From the NCBI GenBank assembly GCA_025766275.1, contig JAFKAC010000011.1, forward strand, positions 1 to 64,000: 64,000 nucleotides of DNA, written 5' to 3'. The translations under genes were made by a program, and so were the position numbers. Shown piece after piece: positions 47,632 through 55,730 of the stretch. The first letter of the stretch is position 1. Each line of letters starts with the position of its first letter. Origin of the DNA: Lactarius indigo. Its lineage: Eukaryota > Basidiomycota > Agaricomycetes > Russulales > Russulaceae. Below the pieces are notes generated by a model. That model was not told the DNA's origin. It did not search any database and saw nothing but the letters and a program-made list of their open reading frames with translations.

Positions 47632-48894
47632 GTGGCTGACTACAACTACGAGTACGACTTCTCGCAGTACGGTCAGTGGGACGGAGATTCTGCCAGCTAC
47701 CAGTCAGAGTTCGACAACCAAGGTAGCCCCCTCGACTTTTCCCGCGCCTCCCCTGTTCCCTCCACCTCCGCTGTCCGTCTTGACAGCCTCCGCTTCACCG
47801 CTCCCTACACCCCCGCCACCTTCGGTGGTGACGAGCCCCCTGCCCCCGTTGCCCTTGTTCGGGACACAACCCCCGAACTAGTTTACCCCTACGCTCTGGC
47901 TGAAGAAGCCACTCCTCGCCCTTCCCCTCATCCCCTGTCCCCCAGCACCGCCCAGTTCTACGAAGAGGTCCTCGAGATCATCGACCTCAACGGGAACGTT
48001 GTCCCCTTGTCCCCTGAACCCCGCGCCAAGTCTGCGCCTCCCCTCCGAGTCCCGACCCCCCACCCTCCTATTTCTCTTCGTGGCTCTCCTTCGCCACCTC
48101 CTGTTCTTCCTCCGGCTCCTCGTCGCTCTCCGTCTCCTGTTCCGGTCCCCTCCCACCTTGCTACCCCCGACTCGCCGATTGACTACGAGCGAGTAGCAGA
48201 ACAAGGCCCTGTTTTCCCTCCGGCCCCCCACCCCGACCAGGAGAACCTTCCCCCCCTCGGCCCCACTGCCTATCAAGCCCCCCCTTGTCTCCTTCACCAA
48301 GGAGAACACCCTCACCAGTACATCGCCGTCGTCACCCCCCAAGGAGAGTCTTGGCGGCCCGCCTCCACCACACTCCGGGAACTGATCACCAAAGTTCCCC
48401 TCGCCACCTCCCTTGTCACCTTTCCCCCAATCTTTCCTTCTGTCACCCCTTTTCATCTTCTTCCCCCTCACGTCTACACCCTCTTCCCGCGCGTTGTTGA
48501 CCCCGCTCAACACCCCGATTTCCCTCCCCTGTACGTCTGTTCCAAGGCCATATACGACCTTCCCTCCCCCGACACCCCCTTTGGGACTATTCGCTACGAC
48601 TTCAGGGAAGGCCTGAGACGTGTCTTCGCCCCCCTCGCTAACGTCCACAGGGCAGGGTACATCGACTCTCTAGTGACCCTAGAGATCCAGGACTTTTTGG
48701 ACGGAAGGATCGTTACCACTTACGGACATTTACGTTTTTCTTTTAACGGACTAATTTACGCTTACCACCAGGCCTATTTCTTTGAGGACCTGGTGCGCTC
48801 TGCCCCCCACCTCCTTGCTTATTGTCTCTCCCCTCGTATTCCTGCCAACCCTTTCAGTTTTATTTCTGCTTTTCCCAACGACCAGCCACTTTAG
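47632..48894 (+). CDS. Element C ORF1, 420 codons, no methionine
   Basis: No known family. Begins near a GTG in ccaGTGGctg; the frame is open from a TGA about 20 bases upstream. The N-terminal half is Pro-rich and low-complexity (EYDFSQYGQWDGDSASYQSE, many PSPP motifs); the C-terminal 150 residues look folded (TIRYDFREGLRRVFAPLANV, LEIQDFLDGRIVTTYGHLRF). Codons favour C in third position, as in real fungal coding DNA. There is not one ATG codon inside. A minus-strand frame (47878-48648) is also open but is Arg/Gly-rich and looks like a shadow. The role is unknown; it could be a structural or accessory protein made by non-AUG initiation. Confidence 0.55.
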   Translation: MADYNYEYDFSQYGQWDGDSASYQSEFDNQGSPLDFSRASPVPSTSAVRLDSLRFTAPYTPATFGGDEPPAPVALVRDTTPELVYPYALAEEATPRPSPHPLSPSTAQFYEEVLEIIDLNGNVVPLSPEPRAKSAPPLRVPTPHPPISLRGSPSPPPVLPPAPRRSPSPVPVPSHLATPDSPIDYERVAEQGPVFPPAPHPDQENLPPLGPTAYQAPPCLLHQGEHPHQYIAVVTPQGESWRPASTTLRELITKVPLATSLVTFPPIFPSVTPFHLLPPHVYTLFPRVVDPAQHPDFPPLYVCSKAIYDLPSPDTPFGTIRYDFREGLRRVFAPLANVHRAGYIDSLVTLEIQDFLDGRIVTTYGHLRFSFNGLIYAYHQAYFFEDLVRSAPHLLAYCLSPRIPANPFSFISAFPNDQPL

Positions 48895-48919
48895 ATAAGT
48901 GGTTATATATTTGCCTTGT

Positions 48920-48939
48920 CTTGAAACGAGTGTTTTAAG
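48920..48939 (+). other. Hairpin with CGAGTG loop between ORF1 and ORF2
   Basis: cttgaaa / ttttaag stem (7 bp, one G-U) around the loop cgagtg (48927-48932), 26 bases after the ORF1 stop. The 3' arm runs into TAAGTG, a stop followed by a GTG that opens a 14-codon mini-frame. Confidence 0.6.
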
Positions 48940-48980
48940 TGCAACGCAAAGTAAGTAAGTGTTACTTATTTGGGTTTTGG

Positions 48981-49002
48981 ACTTAAATCGAGTGATTTAA
49001 GT
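48981..49002 (+). other. Hairpin with CGAGTG loop at the ORF2 start
   Basis: Perfect 8-bp stem acttaaat/atttaagt around the loop cgagtg (48989-48994). The 3' arm contains TAA immediately followed by the GTG (49001) where the ORF2 frame opens. Confidence 0.7.
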
Positions 49003-49984
49003 GCCGCCTTCTACTCCATTTACCTTCAACTTATCTGAAGAACAAAGGCTCGCACGAGCCCGAGTTAACTTCGAGTCCCACAGGCAGTGGCAACTTGACC
49101 GCTATTATCCCGTCACTTCCACTTACGACCTCATCGATAACCCCCGTCTTGACTGTTGGACAGAACCCCCTACCGCCTTACGAACCCTTATCGACCTCTT
49201 TGACTTTGGAGAAGTCATCCCTGAAAGGGTTTACCACGAGTTTGTTGACGATCTTTCTGAAGTCATCAAGGCTGCCGACGAGCAACTCCTTTATTGGCAC
49301 CTTTCCAACTCCGTCTCCGCCACCAACCATCCAACAGACCAACTCCTAGTGTGGGCAAAGAGTGACTACCTTTGGTTTGTCCACATTCCTCCTCGTCGCG
49401 ACCACTATATCCGGCAACTAGAAGACGGTTTCTCTCTTCACTACGTTGACCGACTCCGCCTCACGTACCAGGAAATACAGATTTCCTTTCAAGAACTCTG
49501 AGTAATCATTCACCCTGACTCTGCCCCCCGTCTAGTCATCTCCGATAGTTCAGAGTTCACTTATTCCTTCACCACCTCTGTGTGGGAAACTACCCTGTCC
49601 AATCCCGACCGGAACCTTGTCAATCCGAGTATCTGGCACTACCCCCCTTCTACCTCTGACGACCCAGAGTTAGTTTCAATTCTCAACGCTAGAGAAACTT
49701 TCCGGACTCCACCCCTGCTCCGCCGAATTACAGATTGGCTTCCCCCTAGTTCCCCTGAAACTGAAGACGAGTCTTCAGACTCCGACGTCTCCCTGCATAA
49801 CGGAGATACCAACCAACCGCCTAGTCCTAACGACGGTTGGGGACCAACTCTGACCTCCGGCCCCTGTTGGTGCTCTCAAGAAGTCTGCACCTGTGGTTAT
49901 CGTCCCGACACCCCCCCGACACCCCCCAACGTAGTGTTGTGGTCCCCTGGAGTTAACTATCTACCTTATAGAGAAAAGGACTAG
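49001..49984 (+). pseudogene. Element C ORF2, about 328 codons with one internal TGA, no methionine
   Basis: The frame opens at GTG directly after a TAA and stays open to 49984 except for TGA at 49499-49501. Protein-like: RLARARVNFESHRQWQLDRY, LIDLFDFGEVIPERVYHEFV, LVWAKSDYLWFVHIPPRRDH, then after the TGA a Ser/Thr/Pro-rich part with a Cys-rich CWCSQEVCTCGY segment that could bind metal. No known domain. No ATG in any frame. The TGA fits the C-to-T decay seen across this element, so the ancestor probably read through as one ORF. Confidence 0.5.
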
Positions 49985-49993
49985 ATAGTATAG

Positions 49994-50716
49994 ATTGTCG
50001 AGATAAATTTTACGAGTGTAAAATTTGACAATTTCCCGAGTCAAACCCTGGATCCAATTCATTGGGCAATTAACCTGGCATCCTCACACGTCGCCCAAAG
50101 AAGAACTCATCGTCGCTTCCAAGTGGACGATCGGCCCATAGCCTCTACTCCTAGCACCCCTGTTACCCAAAGAAGGGCCCCCAGAGCTCGCCAAGCTACC
50201 AACACCCAGATTCCCCTTCCGAGTATTAACCAAGCTGGCCCAAGTGAACCGGTGTACCCCAGTATCCAAGCAACTCCGGCTGCGAGGCAGCATTCCACGA
50301 GCAGCGACGAAGCTCAGTATCTCGAGACCCAACCCCGAGAAATCCATTGTCACCTCCCTGAGGCTATCCTAGTAACCAAGAGCCTACCAACCCGAACCCC
50401 CCGAGAACTCGACGTGTTCAGAAGGCACTGTTCCCTGTTGTACCAAAATTGGCACAATCTTGAAACCCTGTACTTTTCCCAGCCGCTTACACGCATAAGC
50501 GAGGTTTCAACAAGCCCCTTGTATTTCCAAGACTTCTTGTGGAGAAGTAAGACAACCCTGACCCACTTTGGTATTTGGGAAGAATACCATTGGATCCGTC
50601 GTTCCCAAAGACCCCATCGTCCAGATAGAGCTATCCTCCTCCCCGCATACAAAGTCTACTACCCCTGGAACCTGCACAGTTGGACTGTCACCTGTCTCAC
50701 CAGAAGAGGTGAATGA
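49994..50716 (+). CDS. Element C ORF3, about 240 codons, no methionine, overlaps gag as ATGA
   Basis: The frame opens after TAG at 49991 and runs through the hairpin to TGA at 50714-50716. Sequence includes DPIHWAINLASSHVAQRRTH, a basic stretch (RRAPRARQATN), then a Trp/Tyr-rich globular part (DVFRRHCSLLYQNWHNLETL, FGIWEEYHWIRRSQRPHRPD). No known family. No ATG codon, so initiation must be non-AUG; a GTG lies at 50123. Its stop overlaps the gag start (50713-50716 = ATGA), the first ATG downstream of the LTR promoter, which would allow termination-reinitiation. Confidence 0.5.
   Translation: MVEINFTSVKFDNFPSQTLDPIHWAINLASSHVAQRRTHRRFQVDDRPIASTPSTPVTQRRAPRARQATNTQIPLPSINQAGPSEPVYPSIQATPAARQHSTSSDEAQYLETQPREIHCHLPEAILVTKSLPTRTPRELDVFRRHCSLLYQNWHNLETLYFSQPLTRISEVSTSPLYFQDFLWRSKTTLTHFGIWEEYHWIRRSQRPHRPDRAILLPAYKVYYPWNLHSWTVTCLTRRGE
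50005..50026 (+). other. Hairpin with CGAGTG loop between ORF2 and ORF3
   Basis: Perfect 8-bp stem aaatttta/taaaattt around the loop cgagtg (50013-50018). An outer attgtc/gacaat pair (49994-49999, 50027-50032) extends it with a 5-base bulge. Located 21 bases after the ORF2 stop. Confidence 0.7.
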
Positions 50717-52317
50717 GCACGCGACGACCTCTTACGGAACAAGAGAAAGCCTGCATCCCTGTATATTTCCATAACGCCTTTTTCTCCAACGACGACAACC
50801 TTTATCACGCTCAGTGGGAAGAACAGGACATCACTAGTCCCACTGGAAAACATCCCTGGACAAAGGTTGAAACCCAAGAACGCATATTATTTGGAGATCT
50901 CAAGAAAGTTTACCCTGGCATCGAAAAGGTCGAGGACCTCGATTTCGACACATTACACGGCACCTATCGCGGAAAAGTAGTCCGCTGGAATTTTGTCAAA
51001 GAGCTTTGGACGTACAACAATAATCGAAAAGTTCGATTTTCTGACTCGGAAGAGCCACCTGAGAGTGAAGAATTCGCAACCCCGACTAAAGACACATCCC
51101 CCGACTCTGACAGCGACGTAGCTGAAGTTTCCCAGATCTTAGAGAGTACCACTAAGACTCTTTCCGGCTTACTTTCCCAAGTAACCTCCCGACCATCTTC
51201 CCCTCGAGTTTCCCCAAGTACCCCTGGTCCCAGTCGTCTGCCATTTCCAATGCCTCCTCCTCGACTCCCATCGCCACCTGTCACTGTTAGTGTAACAGTT
51301 TCCCCGAGAACCTCCGTACCCCCCGTACCTGTTCCCCCTCCGAGTACAACCATGGCAGCACCCGCTCCCGCAAAGATCTTAGGAGCAGCACCTGAACCTT
51401 TCGACGGAAAGCCTGATAAAGCAGAAGCTTTCTGGAATAATTTGGCAAATTATTTCCATTTGAACAGTTCCATCTTCGACACCGATGATAAGAAGATTTC
51501 CACGGCCCTTACCTACTTTAAGGTGGGCACCTCTGCAGGCGAGTGGGCCCAGGATAGGCAGAAGAAAGCCTTAAACCCGACCGGCGGAGCTGCTGTTTCC
51601 TTTGGAACGTGGGCAACGTTCAAATCCGACTTTAACAAACACTTCGTTCCTGCTCATACGGCTATGGAAGCCACGAACAAGATGTACACCATGAAAATGG
51701 GCACTCGTCTGTTCAACGAGTGGTTCCAAGAATGGTCCACCCATGCCCAGCGAAGTGGAGCAAATGAGCAAACCAAGATGTATGCCTTCCGGCAAGCGAT
51801 TCCAACCGCCTTGAACATGAAGTTGCTCGGCATATCCCCCCTGCCCACAACCTTCAACGACCTCGTAGAGAAAGCGAGGGAGTTTGACCGCGTCTATCGA
51901 GTCTACGCGGGTCACGCTATCAACCAGTACAACAAATCCCAGAAATCTGCTTCAGGCCGAGCAGTCCTGATGGAAGATGACAGCATTAACGTCAATGCTT
52001 CTTCATCCCATCCGAGTAAATCCCGTGGAAGGCTCACAAAGGACGAGCGCGACCACCGATTCAAGAACAAACTCTGTTTATACTGTGGCAAGCCAGGCCA
52101 CATTCTCAAGGAATGCCTAGCAAAGACAACGGCAATGAAGGCCAAAGGAGGCCAATCCAACAACAACGTTAGGGCACGAGGTGCCTTTGTTGATGAAGAC
52201 GGTCAGGAGGAAGTACCTGCTGACCACCCCGCGAGTATAGGGGTGATGTATCGAGAGATACTACCTTACGACCCGGATGCGCGTCCACGTTCGGTGCCTA
52301 TTAATGAGGATTTTTAG
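50713..52317 (+). CDS. Element C gag
   Basis: 534 residues. An N-terminal matrix-like region, an Asp/Ser/Pro-rich linker, the capsid domain (ILGAAPEPFDGKPDKAEAFW, NKMYTMKMGTRLFNEWFQEW), and one CCHC knuckle (CLYCGKPGHILKEC). Unlike the frames before it, it is rich in Met and starts at an ATG. It ends in G GAT TTT TAG: the slippery heptamer abuts the stop codon. Intact. Confidence 0.88.
   Translation: MSTRRPLTEQEKACIPVYFHNAFFSNDDNLYHAQWEEQDITSPTGKHPWTKVETQERILFGDLKKVYPGIEKVEDLDFDTLHGTYRGKVVRWNFVKELWTYNNNRKVRFSDSEEPPESEEFATPTKDTSPDSDSDVAEVSQILESTTKTLSGLLSQVTSRPSSPRVSPSTPGPSRLPFPMPPPRLPSPPVTVSVTVSPRTSVPPVPVPPPSTTMAAPAPAKILGAAPEPFDGKPDKAEAFWNNLANYFHLNSSIFDTDDKKISTALTYFKVGTSAGEWAQDRQKKALNPTGGAAVSFGTWATFKSDFNKHFVPAHTAMEATNKMYTMKMGTRLFNEWFQEWSTHAQRSGANEQTKMYAFRQAIPTALNMKLLGISPLPTTFNDLVEKAREFDRVYRVYAGHAINQYNKSQKSASGRAVLMEDDSINVNASSSHPSKSRGRLTKDERDHRFKNKLCLYCGKPGHILKECLAKTTAMKAKGGQSNNNVRARGAFVDEDGQEEVPADHPASIGVMYREILPYDPDARPRSVPINEDF
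52308..52314 (+). promoter_or_regulatory. Predicted -1 frameshift heptamer, element C gag/pol
   Basis: GGATTTT read G GAT TTT in gag, followed directly by TAG. A -1 slip gives GGA TTT TTA and joins an uninterrupted pol frame (GFLGSSIAALSIGSIRASSV). The same heptamer occurs at the same junction in element A. Confidence 0.65.
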
Positions 52318-53230
52318 GCTCTTCCATTGCAGCACTGTCGATTGGAAGTATTCGTGCCAGTAGCGTTGTACACGGCCTTTCCCTACTAGAGATGCTCGGA
52401 GCCGAGCCTGTACCTGTAGAGACGATTCGGAATAGGAGAGCTCCTTCAATCGTTCTCAAGGTGACACTAGTAGGAAAGAAGTCTGGCAGAGAAATCAGTG
52501 CCCGCGCCCTGTTGGACAGTGGCACGGAGGGCATCATCGTGGATGATGGGTTTGCGCGTGCAAATGGGCTCACAATGAGAACACTAATCCGACCTTTACC
52601 AGTTAGAAACGTGGATGGGTCACCCAATAAGATGGGTTCGGTTAAGTACACCACGATCCAGAGATTACGGATCAGAACAGCGGAAGACGCTTATCACGAC
52701 GAAATGGTAGAGCTATATGCCACCACCCTTGGGGAGCACGATATAATCCTAGGAACGGATTGGCTCCGAGCACATAACCCAGAAATCGATTGGCATCAAC
52801 CCAAGATAGCATTTACAAGATGCCCGAAAACCTGTACTCTGTCAACAACGAGTGTTGTTATTTCTTCCCGAGTCCCTCAAACAAGAAATACTACGATAAA
52901 CATCCTAGAGCTAGGACCTGAAGACGCAACAAGAGCTTGCCTCCCGACTATTGAAGAGATAGAACCTGTCGAACGCGCATTCACCCAAGAAGCCTATGAA
53001 CCCTGGCTGTGGAGTCACAGTTTCTGCAAGTATGATCACCTTGCAATCCAAGCAAAAATCACTACAAGTACCAAGATAGCTGCGAAGACCGCACCTAAAC
53101 CCTCCTCCGAGCACATCCCGAGTCATTTCCAACGATACACCCGAGTTTTTAGTGAGAACGCCTCTCACCGTTTACCCGAACACCAACCCTGGGATCATGC
53201 GATTGATCTGAAACCTGGAGCCACTATGAA
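52315..53230 (+). CDS. Element C pol, part 1: aspartic protease
   Basis: In the -1 frame relative to gag. Protease signature ALLDSGTEGIIVDDGFARAN and the following GEHDIILGTDWLRAHNPEID. The frame runs without stop up to the element B insertion point; the reverse transcriptase follows after 61050 in the same original frame. Confidence 0.85.
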
Positions 53231-53739
53231 TGTTACGGTACGGACTTGGTGACTCATTGCACACGACTCATGACCGGTTATGACTACGGTCCGGTATCAG
53301 TATTAGTCATGGACTCTTACATCGTATCAGTCAGCATGGTAGTTCGCATGTGATTGTGACTCATGTATGACTCATTCCTAGGATAGCTGTACTAGGGTTC
53401 GAGCTAGTTACGCTACTGGTTACTTACCATTCCAGCGGCGCTTTAAAGCCCGCGTGTATTTGTATAAGTAGTCGACTCGGAAGACCAAGAGTCCCCATCT
53501 TGGTCTTCTTCAATCCACCACTTGACTCGCCTTCTGTTTGCCTTAGTCTCGAACTAAGTGTGCCTCCGCTTGTATCCGCCAAGGGATACTCCTTCTTCAT
53601 CTTTTAGCTGCAGCGTGCGCCTAGAGGCCCCTGTTCAGCTCGCGTTGGGTTGACACGTGATCCCCATTCGCCTATCTTTCGCTAAGTCGATTACGCCTCT
53701 CTCAAGTCCAAGTCGGACTAACGCTGGTGGAGCGTAACA
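53231..53739 (+). repeat. 5' LTR of element B
   Basis: TGTTACGG to CGTAACA, 509 bp, ends inverted. TATA-like tataag at 53463-53468. An 11-bp stem gaagaccaaga/tcttggtcttc (53480-53490, 53498-53508) has its 3' arm over the predicted transcript start. The arm at 53497-53507 is complementary to the primer site at 53742-53752. Confidence 0.92.
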
Positions 53740-53741
53740 TT

Positions 53742-53752
53742 AAGACCAAGAT
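53742..53752 (+). promoter_or_regulatory. Predicted self-priming primer-binding site, element B
   Basis: aagaccaagat, two bases after the LTR, perfectly complementary to atcttggtctt at 53497-53507. No tRNA-type TGG start. Same spacing to the LTR end and to the GTG start codon as in element A. Confidence 0.62.
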
Positions 53753-53759
53753 CCTCATC

Positions 53760-55730
53760 GTGGCGTACTCGACAAGAGACCAGTGGACGTCTTTCCGTCC
53801 CTATCATATTGAACGACGAGGAGATCGCAACGTACCCACAAGATTCCTAGGAGCAGCTCAGTGGAGAGACAGAGGAGAAGACACCGGATACTTCGTAGAG
53901 TTTAACGGTCCCAACCGTTTCCGACCCGTTGAGTTTAACTTCGAACATCTCTGTTGGGTCGAGGTTACTTGGAACTCTATAGATCATCGCTGGGACATTG
54001 TACGACCAGCAGGAAGAAACTACAATTGTGACATTGACGCGCGAGAGCTTAATAGCCGCGCAGACTACGGTCCCATTGACGGACAAACGCAGGAGCACAC
54101 AGACGAAGGAGTTAGCGGAGAAGAAGCATCTGAAAGTCGGTCACCAAGCAGAGGGACAACACCAGCAGAAGAAGCCAGCTTAGGAGCAATTGGCGATCAT
54201 ATTATACAACGAACTGAGTCCCTTACCATTCACCAACCCGAACCCGAAGTAATTCACGTTCATAGCCCAGCAGTCGCAATGGCAACTGCCACCATCACAC
54301 ATGAAGAACTACAGCTCACCACAAGGGATCGAATAGCCCTAGAAGAACAAAGGCGCATCGCTGAAGAATCAAGAGCTAATCTAGCTCCCATCAATCCCTA
54401 CACCGGCCACCGAATGACCGAAGACGACATAGCAATCCATCGTGCAATTGGACCCGATGTCGCTGACCCCCCCAGCGGAGGAGGAGGACCTCCTAACGAT
54501 TTACCAGGAGGAGGAGGAGGACCTCCATCCCAAGGACCCGGATTTGGGGGATTCCCTGGAGGATTCCCAGGGGGACCACCAGGAGGAGGACCACCAGGAG
54601 GAGGACCTCCGGGAGGAGGACTACCAGGTGCAGGTCCTATTGTTCCCCCTCCGAGTAACAAGTTAGCTGGCGAAGCACCTACAGTATTTGATGGGGAACG
54701 TGCCAAAGTAGAGGCGTTCCTCACCCAATGGCACGTCTACTGGGGCATGAATGCTGACGAAGGCATCATGGCGACTCCATATCGACGTGCCCTACTTTTC
54801 TTATCCTACATCAAAGGCGTTAACGTCAGCGAATGGGTATTGGCGATGCTTACCTGGCTTAATGGCCAAATACAAGCCGGTATACCCCGAACTAGCGAAG
54901 GGCTATGGAACGAAGTCACGCACAGCTTTATGCAGCGCTTCCGCAATACAATGGAACAGGAACAAGCTCAATACGAGCTCAAGAAAGGAGTCAAGATGAT
55001 TGGGGGCAACCTAGATGAGTATTGCACCCAATTCGAACAGTTAATACGCCACGCTCAGTACAGGCTTGACGATCCGCAAACGCTCGACTTATTCGCAAGC
55101 GGATTACCAAAAGACCTATATGAAAAGGTCTACACCCTTGACAACCCCCGCAACTACCGCGAGTGGAAAGAAGCAGCCACTACCCGTCAACAACAGTATC
55201 TTCACCTAAAAGCGGTATTAAATAAGGGAGTCCCTCCAGGGCGAGAACAAGGAAGACAATGACAACAACGACAATGGCAAGGACCACCGAGAAGTTCATG
55301 GCAACCAAGAAACCTACGAGATCCAAACGCCATGGATACCTCTGCGGACCGAATTAGAGGACGACTCGCAGGAGCCGAAGACACACTCGCTCCTCGCCCT
55401 CCGTACCGACCACGAGGAGGATTCCTCCAAAGAGGAGGAAGACGTAGTAACCAAAGGCCAGTCACGTGTTATAATTGTAGAAAGGACGGACACATGGCCC
55501 GTGATTGCAGACAACCGCGCGAAGGATACCAACCCCAAGCATCAACTAGTCGATATATTGACACCGACTACCATCAACAAGAACCCGAAGTCGCTACCAG
55601 GGCCGTCCAAGACGTACCCCCTCAACAGCGCGCCAACGATTGGCTCAACGGAGTAGCAGGAGAATCAGACGACGTAAAAGACATTATCCTCCAACAGTTG
55701 TGGAAGAAGGAGGGTTTTCAGGACGCCTGA
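53760..55730 (+). CDS. Element B gag, GTG start, one internal TGA
   Basis: N-terminal region (STRDQWTSFRPYHIERRGDR, WRDRGEDTGYFVEFNGPNRF) homologous to element A; a Pro/Gly-rich stretch (54470-54650); the capsid part (ADEGIMATPYRRALLFLSYI, LWNEVTHSFMQRFRNTMEQE); then TGA at 55260-55262; then DPNAMDTSADRIRGR and the CCHC knuckle CYNCRKDGHMARDC, ending at 55730. The first ATG after the LTR promoter is at 54279, in frame, about 173 codons after the GTG at 53760 (atcGTGGcg). The TGA separates capsid from nucleocapsid; the older copy B' has sense codons there, so it is either a fresh lesion or a readthrough site. Confidence 0.8.
55712..55718 (+). promoter_or_regulatory. Predicted -1 frameshift heptamer, element B gag/pol
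   Basis: GGGTTTT, read as G GGT TTT in the gag frame, a canonical X XXY YYZ slip site. After a -1 slip the pol frame continues as GFSGRLNPSAWVRA. Gag terminates 12 bases later. Also kept in element B' (reversed, near 41000). Confidence 0.7.

Noticed and set aside
47878..48648. 256-codon minus-strand ORF opposite element C ORF1
   Set aside because: Arg/Gly-rich mirror of a C-rich coding strand, with no domain; ORF1 itself has better codon bias. Treated as a shadow.
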